Below are positions 16,401 to 25,128 of a stretch of 64,000 nt of DNA, in pieces. A program made the translations under genes and the position numbers. This stretch comes from Cupriavidus pampae (lineage in GTDB: Bacteria > Pseudomonadota > Gammaproteobacteria > Burkholderiales > Burkholderiaceae). A model generated the notes under the pieces. The model did no database searches and was not told the DNA's origin. It saw only the letters and a program-made list of their open reading frames with translations. The first letter of the stretch is position 1; each line of letters starts with the position of its first letter. The DNA lies in the NCBI RefSeq assembly GCF_914271485.1, contig NZ_CAJZAG010000001.1, positions 930,001 to 994,000 of the forward strand, read 5' to 3'.

Positions 16401-19400
16401 TGCGCAAAGCGGCTGGGTCCAGGCCAAGGCCGGCAGCAATATCACGGCCGCTTCGCTCGACAACAACGGCACGTGGTTGCTCTCGATGCAGGCGGGCAGC
16501 ATCGTCAGCCTCACGCTGACCGGCACGCTGACCAACAATGGCACGCTGCAGGCGAATCAGGACGCCACGCTGCAGATGGCGCGGTTGGTCAATCAGGCCA
16601 ACGCGGCACTGCGCGCGGGGCGCGACCTGACGCTGCTGCTCGGCACGGGCACGGCGCTGACCAACGCCGGCACGATTCAGGCCGCGGCCGGCACGCTCGG
16701 CATCACCGCCAATGGCGCCACGCTCGCGAATAGCAGCGGCGGCAAGCTGCTCGGCGACAAGCTGTCGTTGACCGCCGATACGCTCAACAACGCCGGCACG
16801 ATCCAGGGCGGCTCCAACGCCGCCAGCACGATCACGCTGACGGGTACGTTCCTCAACGACACGGGTGGCGTGACCACGCTGGCCGCCACGTCGGGCGGCG
16901 CGGGCACGGTCACGGCCAACCAGATTACCAACAAGGGCACGCTGCAATCGGTCGGCAATATGTCGCTGGCAGTCGGCACGGGCGGACTCAACACCACCGG
17001 CAGCCTGCTCAGCAATGGCGCCCTCAATATCGGCGCGCGCGGGGCCAACAACTACACGGCGGCGCTAAACGGCACCGTGCAGGCGGGCGGCAAGCTGTCG
17101 GTACAACAGGGCACCGGCAATTCGACGCTGTCGATCGGGTCGGGCAAGACCGTCAGTGGTGGGACCGTCGATATCGATATGAATACGGTCACGCTGAACA
17201 AGGACGCGGTGCTGTCGTCGGGCGGCAATCTCGACCTCGACGCGGCCACGCTCACGCTCGGCGGCGACACCACCAGCACCGCGCGCGTAATGGCGGCCAT
17301 GGGCGGCGCCGGCGGCACCGGCAATATCACGGTGCGCAACGACCTGACCAACGACGGGCTGCTGTACTCGCGCGACGCGCTCAACGTGACCGCGCCGAAC
17401 ATCACCAACAGCGGCACGGGCGGCATTGCAGCGCTCGGCGACGTCACGGTGAAGGCAAACGCGGGCACGCTGACGCTGGCCGGCGGCCCCAACGCGGGCG
17501 CGGGCAACCTCGTCAATAACGGCGCGATCTATGCGGGCCGCAACCTGTCGGTCACGGCCAACGGCACGCTGACCAACTCCAGCACGATCAACGCGGTCGG
17601 CGCCATGACGTTGCGCGCCAACACCGTGGTCAATAACCGCGATATCGTCAGTGACGGCAGCATCGATATCGTCGCCAATACGATCCGCAACGAAGTGGCC
17701 GGTGGCGATACACGCTACTGGACCACCTCGGCTACGGTGACCAACAAGTACGGCGGCGAGTACGACGACGGCGATGCCGGCGGCAATCTCGACGAATTCC
17801 AGGATTACAAGGCCACCTGGACCGAGTACCAGCGCTATCGGGACGATCAGGCGCCCACGTACTCGCCGCAGATCCTCGCCACCACCAACCTCAAGCTGAC
17901 GTTCCATACCGGCAGCAACCTCGGTGGCACGATCTACGGTGGCAGCAGCGTGGCCCTGCAGGGCTTCTCGGTGGACGGCACGCAGACCAACCCGAATGCG
18001 TTGCGCGATCGCGGCATCTACGACGACGCGGGCCATGGTTTCAAGCTCGGTGGCGATGCCACGTTCACCAACGACAATCTGGCGTTGCAGACCAAGGACT
18101 ACACGCGCTACTACACGCTGCACACCAAGTACATCGCACTGGGTCCGGCCAAGAAGTACTCGAACGAACTGTGCGAGGGCGACCACTACGACTCTGGCTG
18201 TCACTTTGGCAGCGGCTATAGCGACTCGTTCGCGTACAGCGAGAACAATCAGATCAAGGCGGGCATCTACACGACCACGCTGACCGCCAACGGTATCGCG
18301 CTGACCAACAAAGGCGCCGTCACCACTGACGTCAACTCGGCGAAGGAAGGCACGACCAAGCCGAACACCATCGGTACCGCGATCAAGGGCAATACCAATG
18401 GCGTGGGCAGCACCACGCTCAATGGCACCACCTCGGGCGTCAACGACCAGTCGGGCAAGACGGCAACCACCGTCGGCGGCGTTACGGTCAAGGGCGGCGT
18501 ATCGTTTGTGGCCGGCAACGTGGCCAACGGCGTCAACGGTACCTCGTTCGGCGGCATCAATATTCCGCTGCCGACCAACCCCAATGGCTTCTTTGTGATG
18601 GCGCGGGACCCGGGCGCCAAGTACCTCGTGGAGACCAATCCGCTCTATATGGGTGGCACCGCCACCTATGGGTCGGACTACCTCACGAAGATGCTTGGCT
18701 ACAGCACCGACGAGATTGGCCTGCGCCTTGGCGATGCCAGCTACGAGAACTATCTCGTCAAGCAGCAGTTGATCGCCCAGACCGGTAACGTGATGCTGGC
18801 GAGCTATGGCAACGCCGATGCGCAGATGCAGGGTCTGTTCGACAATGCGTCGGCGCAGACCAAGAGCCTCGGCCTTGAACTCGGCAAGGCACTCATGCCC
18901 GAGCAGCAGGCCAACCTGAAGCAGGACATCGTGTGGATGGTGCAGACCGTCGTGGACGGCAGGACTGTGCTCGCACCGGTGGTGTACCTGTCGCAGAGCA
19001 CCAAGGCGGCCGTCAGCTCGGGCGCGGTGATTTCCGCGCAGGACGCCAACCTGAACCTGACGTCGCTGACCAACACGGGCGGCACCATCGTCGGCGGCAA
19101 GTCGCTGGTGGTGACGTCGACCGGCGATATCACCAACACGTCGGGCGTGATCAAGGGCGGTAACGTCAGCCTGACGTCGACCGAAGGCAGCATCGTCAAC
19201 AAGACCTTCAGCACCAGCAACGGCACCACCGACCTGTTCCAGCAGACCACGGTCGGCCAGACTGGCTCGATCCAGTCCACCGGCACGCTGGCGCTCGACG
19301 CGAAGAAGGACATCAGGAACCTCGGCGCCACCATGACGGCCGGCACCGATGCGTCGCTGAAGGCCGGCAACAACATCACGTTCGACACCATCGAGAACAA

Positions 19401-22400
19401 GAACACTTCGACGACGGGCACCAACCGCGGGCCGGAAGGCGCCAAGGGCATCACGACGACCACGACGACCACCGTGGAACAGGTGAAGTCGGGGCTGACC
19501 GTGGGCGGCAATCTGTCCGCGCAGGCCGGCAACGACATCACGCTCGCGGGTACCGATGCAAAGGTCGGCGGCAACGCCGACCTGAATGCCGGCAACAACG
19601 TCAATATCGTGGCGCGCGAGAACACCACGACCACGCATACGACCAGCATCTCGAGCGGCTTCGGCAATAACAATTCGGTGTACGGTTCGACCAAGGTGAC
19701 CTCCGATTCGACCTCGGTGCGCAACGTTGGCAGCAATCTGCAGGTGGGCGGCAATGCCAACGTGACCGCGAAGAACGATGTCACGGTCCAGGGCTCGAAC
19801 GTCGACGTCAAGGGTAACGGCCAGATCAACGCCACCAACGTGAACGTGCTGGCGGGCCGCAACTACGACGAAACGCATACCACCACGGAGCGTAGCGGCA
19901 TTCTGCAGGTCAGCGCCTCAGGCAACCGCTCGGCCAGCGCGGAGGCTTCCGCTTCGTCGGCCTCCGGCCGTGGCAGCGCGGCGGCGGCAGCCGGTGCCTC
20001 GGCGGAAGCCAATGGCAACGGCTCGGCTGGCCTCGCGTTCAGCAGCACCACCAAGACGCAGACCGACACCACGGACCTGCGGCACGTGGGCTCGAACGTG
20101 AGCTTCGGCGGCAATGCGACGATCAACGCCACGCAGGACGTCAATCTGCAGGGGTCGAACGTCAAGGCCGGTGGCAATGCCACGGTCAACGCGCAGAACG
20201 TGAACCTGCTCGCGGCCGAGGACAAGAAGACCTCGAACACGACCAGCACCACCACCACGGTCGGCCTGATGGCCAGCAGCAACAACAAGGCCGAAGCGCA
20301 GGCGGAAGCCAGTGCCGGTGCGGCCGCGGGCAAGGGCAATCCGAACGCGGCTGCCAATGCATCGGCCAGCGCGTCGGCCAACTCGGAGAATCACCTCGAC
20401 TTCGTGCAGCACAGCACGAGCACCTCGTCGTCGCTCGACACCACGCATCAAGGCTCGGGCATCAGCGCGGGCGGCGATCTCAACGTCAAGGCCACCAACG
20501 GCCTGACGCTCGAGGGCTCGCAGCTCGCCTCCGGCGGCAATATGAACCTCGATGCGAAGGACATGAACTTCAAGGCCGTCAACGACGTCCATGAAACGCG
20601 TTCGAGCAGCAGCACGACCACGGCCGGTCTCTACGCTAGCGGCAATGCCAGCGCGGAAACGAAAGCCGGCGCGGGCGTGGGTCTGGGCGCGCAGGCGGGA
20701 GCATCGGCCGAAGCATCGGCGCGTGGCGAAGTTGGCCTGTATGGGTCGAACACGCGCACCAGCAATGTCGATGGCTCGACCACCGCGGTGACGTCGGGCA
20801 TCTCGGCGGGCGGCAATATCACGCGCACAGCCACCAACAGCATCAACGATGTGGGCACGCAGATCAGCGCGGGTGGCAACCTGACGCAGTCGGCGCAGAC
20901 CATCACGAGCCAGGCGGCCGCCAACACGACGTATAGCTCGTCGAGCAGCACGACCGATACGGCCAAGCTTGGCGCGTACGCCGAAGCCTCCGCCAGTGCT
21001 TCTGTGAGCGCCAATGCCGGCGCCGGTGCGGGCAAGCCGTCGAGCACGGAAACCTCGGCCGGCGCCGGGATTACCGCAAGCTATCAGCACGACGCGACGG
21101 CGGCGACGTCGAACACCAGCAATGCGGTGGTATCGAACATCAAGGTTGGCGGAAATGTGACCAGCACGTCGACCAATGCCACCACGCTGGAAGGCACGAC
21201 CATCGACGCGGGCAAGAACGTCTCGCTCAACGCGGGTTCGCTCGATTATCGCGCGGCCGCCAATACGTCGAGCAGCACCAGCAACAGCACCAGCGCGGGT
21301 GGCAAGGTCGATGTCGATATCGTCAACAAGAGCGTCGGTGTCGGGGCCAGCTACCAGGGCGACAAGGCCAGCGACAGCAGCAGCACCGCGGTCGTGGGTG
21401 GTATCAACGCCGGCGGCAACCTGAGCATCAACACCAAGGGCGACACCCGTCTGGAAGGCACGAATATCGCGGCGGCGGACGGCGCCAGCGTGACCACGGG
21501 CGGCAAGCTCACGTTCGATGCGGCCAAGAACACCAGCAGCTCGAGCAGCCAGAGCGTGGGCGTGGAAGTCGGTGTGACCGCGGGCAAGGGCGAGGGCAGC
21601 GCGGAAGTCGGGGTCGGCGTAGGCAAGGCGTCCAGCAGCGGCAATACCGATGTGGCCGGCAGCATCTCGGGCGGCAGCGGACCGCTGTCGATCAAGAGCG
21701 GCGGCGATGCCACCTTCACGGGCACGTCGCTGTCCAGCGGCGGCGATGTCACGGTGAATGCCGGCGGCAACCTCGCATTCAACGCGGCGCGCGACAAGCA
21801 GACCAGCCAGAGCACCACGGTGGATGTCAGTGCCGCGGCATCGGGCGGCAAGAAAGAAAATGTCGGCGGCACCAAGGGCTCCAACGGTCAGAAGACCGGT
21901 GGCAAGACCATGGACGAACGCAGCGGCGAAGCAAGCGTCGGCGTGGGCGTGCAGAACTCGCAGAGCGATATCGCTACTGCCTCGAGCATCTCCAGTGGCG
22001 GCAACATCAAGCTGACCTCGGGTGGCAACACCACGCTGGAAGGTACGCAGGGCAGCGCCAAGGGTTCGGTTGCAGTCGTGGCTGGCGGCACGGTGACGCA
22101 GAAGGACGCGGTCAGCACGTCAAGCTCGACGGACGTGAGCGTGTCGGCATCGGCGGCGGGATCGAGCCTGAGCTCGCCGACCAAGAAGGGTGGCACGAGC
22201 AAGGGCGGTACGAGCGGTAGCGGGACTGGCACTGGCACCGGCGGCGGTGGCACGGGCTCGGGCTCGGGCTCGACGGGATCGACCGGCAACACCGGCTCGG
22301 GCGGTGGCACCAGCAACGCGGGTAACACTGGCGGCACGGGAGGTACGAGCAACACCGGCAATACCGGCAACACCGGCAAAACCGGGAGTACCAAGCCGCG

Positions 22401-22530
22401 CGACCCGTACGCGCAGCAGAAGGGCAGCGGCGTCGCCAACGTCGGTGTCGACGTCCAAAGCTCCACCACCGCGCAGAAAACGTCGCTCACCGGCGGCAAC
22501 GGCGTCACGGTAACTTCAGGCCAGAAGTAA
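13489..22530 (+). CDS. Giant filamentous haemagglutinin/TpsA adhesin
   Basis: A 3,013-residue secreted beta-helix protein. It begins with an extended signal peptide region (MNHFYRVIWNAATATWTAVA), followed by the hydrophobic core ending AIPQTVLAQS. The TPS secretion domain carries NPYGITCSGCGFINTDRVTL at residues 175-194, a match to the N(P/S)NG(I/L) and GCGF motifs. Three tandem modules of about 195 residues follow (15010-16560), then many 20-60 residue haemagglutinin repeats of the form GGN-(x)n-ASG with Thr/Ser/Ala-rich insertions (19500-22130). The tail is Gly/Ser/Thr-rich and ends VTVTSGQK, with no toxin or nuclease domain and no pretoxin VENN motif, so it looks like an adhesin rather than a CdiA toxin. 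Its transporter is encoded just upstream. Confidence 0.92.
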   Translation: MNHFYRVIWNAATATWTAVAETARGHGKAKSTRDGKRRYARALFRASLAGGLLGGAAMAIPQTVLAQSVAVASGKTNTYVAPNGTTVVNIDTANAAGLSHNRYNSYNVNDKGLVLNNTTSAQIAYQSQLAGQVTANFNMTNAARVILNEVVSNNRSTLAGFTEVLGGRADVILANPYGITCSGCGFINTDRVTLTTGVPYLNANGSLGGFTVNQGDILINGSGLNATAQQMLDLVARTVKLDGTINAQDLSITAGANRYDYVSRSVTGAVPGAGTTPAYAIDSTALGGMYANRIRLTATEAGVGVRMLGDAAASADDFTLSAAGRIELQNRISAQRDVLVASTSNEATALALSNASLSSGRDTSLTATGGVSLNGNAIVAASNLAVNAASLIDNASSAALQNNNVRSAGGTLQLTIGGGANVTGTQWVAAGNWQGVFGALTTGAGTRFQSSGKLEASTTSGDMNLGPAALQASGDLLLTTVGKLSVAKDAAQGIESLGGNVVLTAAQGLNNAGTITADKGAATLRVDGAIDNSGTVHAATTLDIADRNGTGTQSLTNSGNLLADRDLALKAAAIRNTSTGWMQADAGSRIDAGSLDNAGAVLLSQQSTANDTITLSGDLTNSGTLQSKGNATLSAHDVTNARTLLATNALAIHATGSVTNAANAITQAKSVDIKAANSIANAAAATLRADTVALTAGTGLTNNGLISADHGAAMLRASGTLTNTGTLQASQTLDIADAHGGATEAINNTGVMLSDGTIAMQAASITNATNGGDPQTGWIQANAGTTIQAGSLDNRATWLLSQQTTANDSVTLSGDLTNSGALQSKGNAAVSARDVNNSGALYASNNLGITAAGNVANTGNGVLQAGQTLGVTAAGSLTNRDATSAIKAANVNLTATGLTNGGIVSADTGTATLRVDGTVTNTGTVNAGSKLDIADRSGNGSENVDNSGYLLSDGTLALKAGAITNAPAPGDAQSGWVQAKAGSNITAASLDNNGTWLLSMQAGSIVSLTLTGTLTNNGTLQANQDATLQMARLVNQANAALRAGRDLTLLLGTGTALTNAGTIQAAAGTLGITANGATLANSSGGKLLGDKLSLTADTLNNAGTIQGGSNAASTITLTGTFLNDTGGVTTLAATSGGAGTVTANQITNKGTLQSVGNMSLAVGTGGLNTTGSLLSNGALNIGARGANNYTAALNGTVQAGGKLSVQQGTGNSTLSIGSGKTVSGGTVDIDMNTVTLNKDAVLSSGGNLDLDAATLTLGGDTTSTARVMAAMGGAGGTGNITVRNDLTNDGLLYSRDALNVTAPNITNSGTGGIAALGDVTVKANAGTLTLAGGPNAGAGNLVNNGAIYAGRNLSVTANGTLTNSSTINAVGAMTLRANTVVNNRDIVSDGSIDIVANTIRNEVAGGDTRYWTTSATVTNKYGGEYDDGDAGGNLDEFQDYKATWTEYQRYRDDQAPTYSPQILATTNLKLTFHTGSNLGGTIYGGSSVALQGFSVDGTQTNPNALRDRGIYDDAGHGFKLGGDATFTNDNLALQTKDYTRYYTLHTKYIALGPAKKYSNELCEGDHYDSGCHFGSGYSDSFAYSENNQIKAGIYTTTLTANGIALTNKGAVTTDVNSAKEGTTKPNTIGTAIKGNTNGVGSTTLNGTTSGVNDQSGKTATTVGGVTVKGGVSFVAGNVANGVNGTSFGGINIPLPTNPNGFFVMARDPGAKYLVETNPLYMGGTATYGSDYLTKMLGYSTDEIGLRLGDASYENYLVKQQLIAQTGNVMLASYGNADAQMQGLFDNASAQTKSLGLELGKALMPEQQANLKQDIVWMVQTVVDGRTVLAPVVYLSQSTKAAVSSGAVISAQDANLNLTSLTNTGGTIVGGKSLVVTSTGDITNTSGVIKGGNVSLTSTEGSIVNKTFSTSNGTTDLFQQTTVGQTGSIQSTGTLALDAKKDIRNLGATMTAGTDASLKAGNNITFDTIENKNTSTTGTNRGPEGAKGITTTTTTTVEQVKSGLTVGGNLSAQAGNDITLAGTDAKVGGNADLNAGNNVNIVARENTTTTHTTSISSGFGNNNSVYGSTKVTSDSTSVRNVGSNLQVGGNANVTAKNDVTVQGSNVDVKGNGQINATNVNVLAGRNYDETHTTTERSGILQVSASGNRSASAEASASSASGRGSAAAAAGASAEANGNGSAGLAFSSTTKTQTDTTDLRHVGSNVSFGGNATINATQDVNLQGSNVKAGGNATVNAQNVNLLAAEDKKTSNTTSTTTTVGLMASSNNKAEAQAEASAGAAAGKGNPNAAANASASASANSENHLDFVQHSTSTSSSLDTTHQGSGISAGGDLNVKATNGLTLEGSQLASGGNMNLDAKDMNFKAVNDVHETRSSSSTTTAGLYASGNASAETKAGAGVGLGAQAGASAEASARGEVGLYGSNTRTSNVDGSTTAVTSGISAGGNITRTATNSINDVGTQISAGGNLTQSAQTITSQAAANTTYSSSSSTTDTAKLGAYAEASASASVSANAGAGAGKPSSTETSAGAGITASYQHDATAATSNTSNAVVSNIKVGGNVTSTSTNATTLEGTTIDAGKNVSLNAGSLDYRAAANTSSSTSNSTSAGGKVDVDIVNKSVGVGASYQGDKASDSSSTAVVGGINAGGNLSINTKGDTRLEGTNIAAADGASVTTGGKLTFDAAKNTSSSSSQSVGVEVGVTAGKGEGSAEVGVGVGKASSSGNTDVAGSISGGSGPLSIKSGGDATFTGTSLSSGGDVTVNAGGNLAFNAARDKQTSQSTTVDVSAAASGGKKENVGGTKGSNGQKTGGKTMDERSGEASVGVGVQNSQSDIATASSISSGGNIKLTSGGNTTLEGTQGSAKGSVAVVAGGTVTQKDAVSTSSSTDVSVSASAAGSSLSSPTKKGGTSKGGTSGSGTGTGTGGGGTGSGSGSTGSTGNTGSGGGTSNAGNTGGTGGTSNTGNTGNTGKTGSTKPRDPYAQQKGSGVANVGVDVQSSTTAQKTSLTGGNGVTVTSGQK
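15010..16560 (+). repeat. Three tandem modules of about 195 codons inside tpsA
   Basis: Modules start at 15010 (GLNNAGTITADKG), 15583 (GLTNNGLISADHG) and 16177 (GLTNGGIVSADTG), giving periods of 573 and 594 bp (191 and 198 codons). Each contains a TGTLxAxxxLDIAD segment, a GWxQAxAGxxIxAGSLDN segment and a LSGDLTNSGxLQSKGN segment. The third copy decays after about 16560. Confidence 0.75.
19500..22130 (+). repeat. Haemagglutinin repeat field with Ala/Ser-rich inserts in tpsA
   Basis: Repeating units have the form VGGNxxxxAxNDVxxQGSNVxxxGN followed by TTTxTTS. Several carry an insert rich in Ala, Ser and Gly, for example ASAEASASSASGRGSAAAAA near 19936 and AQAEASAGAAAGKGNPNAAA near 20296. The inserts look glycine/alanine-zipper-like rather than beta-helical. 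Confidence 0.6.
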
Positions 22531-22558
22531 CAGTCTTTCAGCCTGGCGCCACAAGAAC

Positions 22559-22582
22559 AAAAGCCCGCGCAAGCGGGCTTTT
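22559..22582. terminator. Bidirectional terminator between tpsA and the TonB receptor
   Basis: A perfect stem AAAAGCCCGC/GCGGGCTTTT with a GCAA loop. It supplies a U-run in both directions between convergent genes. Confidence 0.85.
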
Positions 22583-22587
22583 GTCTG

Positions 22588-25038
22588 TCAGAACTTGTAG
22601 CTGACCGTACCCAGCACCAGGCGACGCGTGCCAAAGTAGCAGCCCGTGGACGAGATGCAGGTGTTGATATAGCGGCGATCGAACAGGTTGGTCGCATTTA
22701 CGCCCACCCGCACGCCGCGCAGTTGCAGGACAGACTTGCCGAGGTCGTAGCTGAGCGCCGCATCGAACACCGTGGCGGCCGGGACGCGGTAGACGTTCGC
22801 GGCATCGCCATAAGACCGGCCGATATAGCGCACGCCGAGGCCCATACCCAGACCCTGCAGCGCGGTGGTGTGGAAGGTGTAGTACGTCCACAGCGAAGCC
22901 TGGTGCTGCGGCACGAACGGCAGCGCATTGCCGAGCGTGGTGGCGCCGCGCGCATTGGCGTTGGCCTTGAGCACCTCGGTATTGGAGTACGAGTACGAGG
23001 CCACCACGTCCAGTCCGCGCGTCAGGCTCGCCTTGCCCTCGAGCTCGAAGCCGCGTACGCGCGCCTCACCGCTCTGCGTGTTGTAGTTGGTGTTGAGCGG
23101 ATCGGGCGTCAGTACATTGGTCTGCCGCAGATCGAAGGCCGATGCCGTGATAAACGCGTTGACGCCCTTGGGCTGGTACTTCACCCCCACCTCGGTCTGG
23201 CGGCCGCGCGTCGGTTCGAATGGCGTACCTGTGCGGCCCGTGCCGGCCTGCGGCTGGAACGACGTGGCAAAGCTCGCGTACGGCGCAATGCCGCTATCGA
23301 ACTGATATGTCACACCAGTGCGCCCCGTAAAGGCGTTGTCGCTCTGCCGTGTGTTCACGGTGTTGTTGGTCAGCGCCGTGAGCGTGTCGGTATTGCTGCC
23401 GGCCCAGTCATAGCGGCCGCTCAGCAGAAACGTCCACCGATCGATCGCGAGACTGTCCTGCACATAGCCGCCCACCTGATGGCGGGACTGATCCACGCGC
23501 GTACCCAGCGGTGGGCGCGAAACCGGCGCGCCGTACACCGGATTGAACACGTCCAGCGCACGCACCGCTACCAGTTGCGATTCCTCGTAGCGAGCATCCT
23601 CGTACTGATAATCCACGCCGAGCAGCAGCGTGTGTTGAACCGGGCCGGTGCGGAAGCTGGCTTCCGCCTGGTTGTCGATCGAGAACACGCCGCTGCGCTC
23701 GGGGAACGCCCAGCCGTAACGGTTCTCCGTCAGCAGATTCGGATTCATCGACAGGCCCTGCACGCGCTGCGAATCGGTATCGATATAGCTGTAGCGCGCG
23801 TTCTGCCGGAACTGCCACGTATCGTTGGCGCGATGCGCGAACTTGTAGCCGAACATCATCTGCTCGCTTTCGAACTTGTCGTATGCGGGCTCGCCAATAA
23901 ACCGGCTGGTCGGAATGCTGCCATTCGGGTTCGGCAGCAGCGTGCCGGCGGCGGGCAGGGCGGGCGGCGCGCCGCCGCCGTCCGAGCGAATCTTCTGGTA
24001 CTGCGCCATCAGCGTCAACGAGGTATCGGTCGTCGGCCGCCAGGTCAGGCTCGGCGCCACCATCACGCGGCGCTCGTTGAGGTAGTCGATCTCGGTATTG
24101 GTGTCGCGGGCCAGCGCCACCACGCGGTACAGCAGCTTGCCTTCTTCGTCGATGGGGCCGGTCAGGTCGAAGGCGCCTTGCGCGCGATCGTGGCTACCGG
24201 TCTGCAGCACGACCTCGCGCGAGGTCTGCGCCTGCGGCAGCTTGCTGACCATGTTCAGCAGTCCGCCCGGCGAGCTTTGCCCGTAGAGCACCGATGCGGG
24301 GCCCTTGAGCACCTCGATGCTTTCCAGCGCGTACGGATCGATACGCGGCTGCGAGTAGCCACGCGCGCCGTAGGGCAGGCGCAGGCCATCGAGGTAGCGC
24401 AGCGGTACAAAGCCGCGCACGGCCAGCCAGTCGTAGCGCAGATCGGTCTCGCCGTACTGGCTGACCACGCCAGGCGTGTATTGCAGCGCCTGCATGACGC
24501 TCTGGACGTTCTGCTCGTCCATCTGATCGCGCGTGACGATATTGATGGTCTGCGGCACATCGATCAGCGGCGTGCTGGTCTTGGAGCCGCCGGCCCGCAG
24601 CGGCACCACGCCGTTTGCATTGCCGGACAGGTCCGCCGCATCCGCGCGCACGGTCACCAGCGGCAGCGTGGCGGCACTGGTGTCCACCGGCGCCTGCACC
24701 ACCGTGTAGGTACGGGGCCCGTTGCTCACCACGCGCAGTCCCGACCCTGCCAGCATGCGGGCGAGGGCATCTTCCACCGTCAGCGTGCCGCGAATCGCGG
24801 GCGCGCGCAGGCCGTCGGCCAGTGCCGTGGCAAACAGGATCTGCGTATCGGACTGGCGCGCCAGTGTCGCCAATGACTGGGCGAGCGGCTGGGCGGGAAT
24901 GTCGATGGCGCGGGCCACGCCCTGGGCAATCGCACCGGCGGCAAGCATGGCCGCTATCACGGGTACCAGCGCGGCAAGCGGGCGGACTGCAAGGCGGGAA
25001 GCGCGGGCAGCGCGCCGGCGGCAAACGGTGGACTTCAC
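22588..25038 (-). CDS. TonB-dependent siderophore receptor with STN signalling domain
   Basis: An 816-residue outer-membrane receptor. After the signal peptide (AALVPVIAAMLAAGAIAQG) comes an N-terminal STN (secretin/TonB N-terminus) domain with IDIPAQPLAQSLATLARQSD, used to signal to a FecR-type anti-sigma factor. Then come the plug domain (DVPQTINIVTRDQMDEQNV, VRGFVP, PYALESIEVLKGPASVLYGQ) and a 22-strand barrel ending in VLGTVSYKF with terminal Phe. Those motifs place it with the FpvA/FoxA/FhuE type of ferric-siderophore receptors. The GTG at 25038 has AGGAG 6 bp upstream and is preferred over a start 25 codons earlier. It is encoded after FecI and FecR on the minus strand. The siderophore is unknown. 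Confidence 0.92.
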   Translation of the reverse strand: MKSTVCRRRAARASRLAVRPLAALVPVIAAMLAAGAIAQGVARAIDIPAQPLAQSLATLARQSDTQILFATALADGLRAPAIRGTLTVEDALARMLAGSGLRVVSNGPRTYTVVQAPVDTSAATLPLVTVRADAADLSGNANGVVPLRAGGSKTSTPLIDVPQTINIVTRDQMDEQNVQSVMQALQYTPGVVSQYGETDLRYDWLAVRGFVPLRYLDGLRLPYGARGYSQPRIDPYALESIEVLKGPASVLYGQSSPGGLLNMVSKLPQAQTSREVVLQTGSHDRAQGAFDLTGPIDEEGKLLYRVVALARDTNTEIDYLNERRVMVAPSLTWRPTTDTSLTLMAQYQKIRSDGGGAPPALPAAGTLLPNPNGSIPTSRFIGEPAYDKFESEQMMFGYKFAHRANDTWQFRQNARYSYIDTDSQRVQGLSMNPNLLTENRYGWAFPERSGVFSIDNQAEASFRTGPVQHTLLLGVDYQYEDARYEESQLVAVRALDVFNPVYGAPVSRPPLGTRVDQSRHQVGGYVQDSLAIDRWTFLLSGRYDWAGSNTDTLTALTNNTVNTRQSDNAFTGRTGVTYQFDSGIAPYASFATSFQPQAGTGRTGTPFEPTRGRQTEVGVKYQPKGVNAFITASAFDLRQTNVLTPDPLNTNYNTQSGEARVRGFELEGKASLTRGLDVVASYSYSNTEVLKANANARGATTLGNALPFVPQHQASLWTYYTFHTTALQGLGMGLGVRYIGRSYGDAANVYRVPAATVFDAALSYDLGKSVLQLRGVRVGVNATNLFDRRYINTCISSTGCYFGTRRLVLGTVSYKF

Positions 25039-25128
25039 GAAAACTCCTGATGGCGGGGCCGAACCATTCGGCCTGTTCACGGAGTTGCCGTGCGTCGTTG
25101 CCCGGTTGTACACCTGCTATGAAAAAAT

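Noticed and set aside
13480..16947. A very long open frame (1,155 codons) on the minus strand opposite tpsA
   Set aside because: It mirrors the repeat-rich, GC-rich tpsA gene; the protein is Arg/Gly/Ala-rich, has no domain likeness, and spans the TPS domain on the other strand.
17065..19878. A second long minus-strand frame (937 codons) opposite tpsA
   Set aside because: Same cause: periodic codon use of tpsA removes stops on the other strand. No start site or family motif.
13489..22530. TpsA as a contact-dependent inhibition toxin (CdiA)
   Set aside because: No VENN or other pretoxin motif, no toxin domain at the end, and no small immunity gene before the terminator at 22559.
22723..24876. 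A 717-codon plus-strand frame opposite the TonB receptor
   Set aside because: The receptor on the minus strand has signal peptide, plug and barrel motifs; the opposite frame has none.
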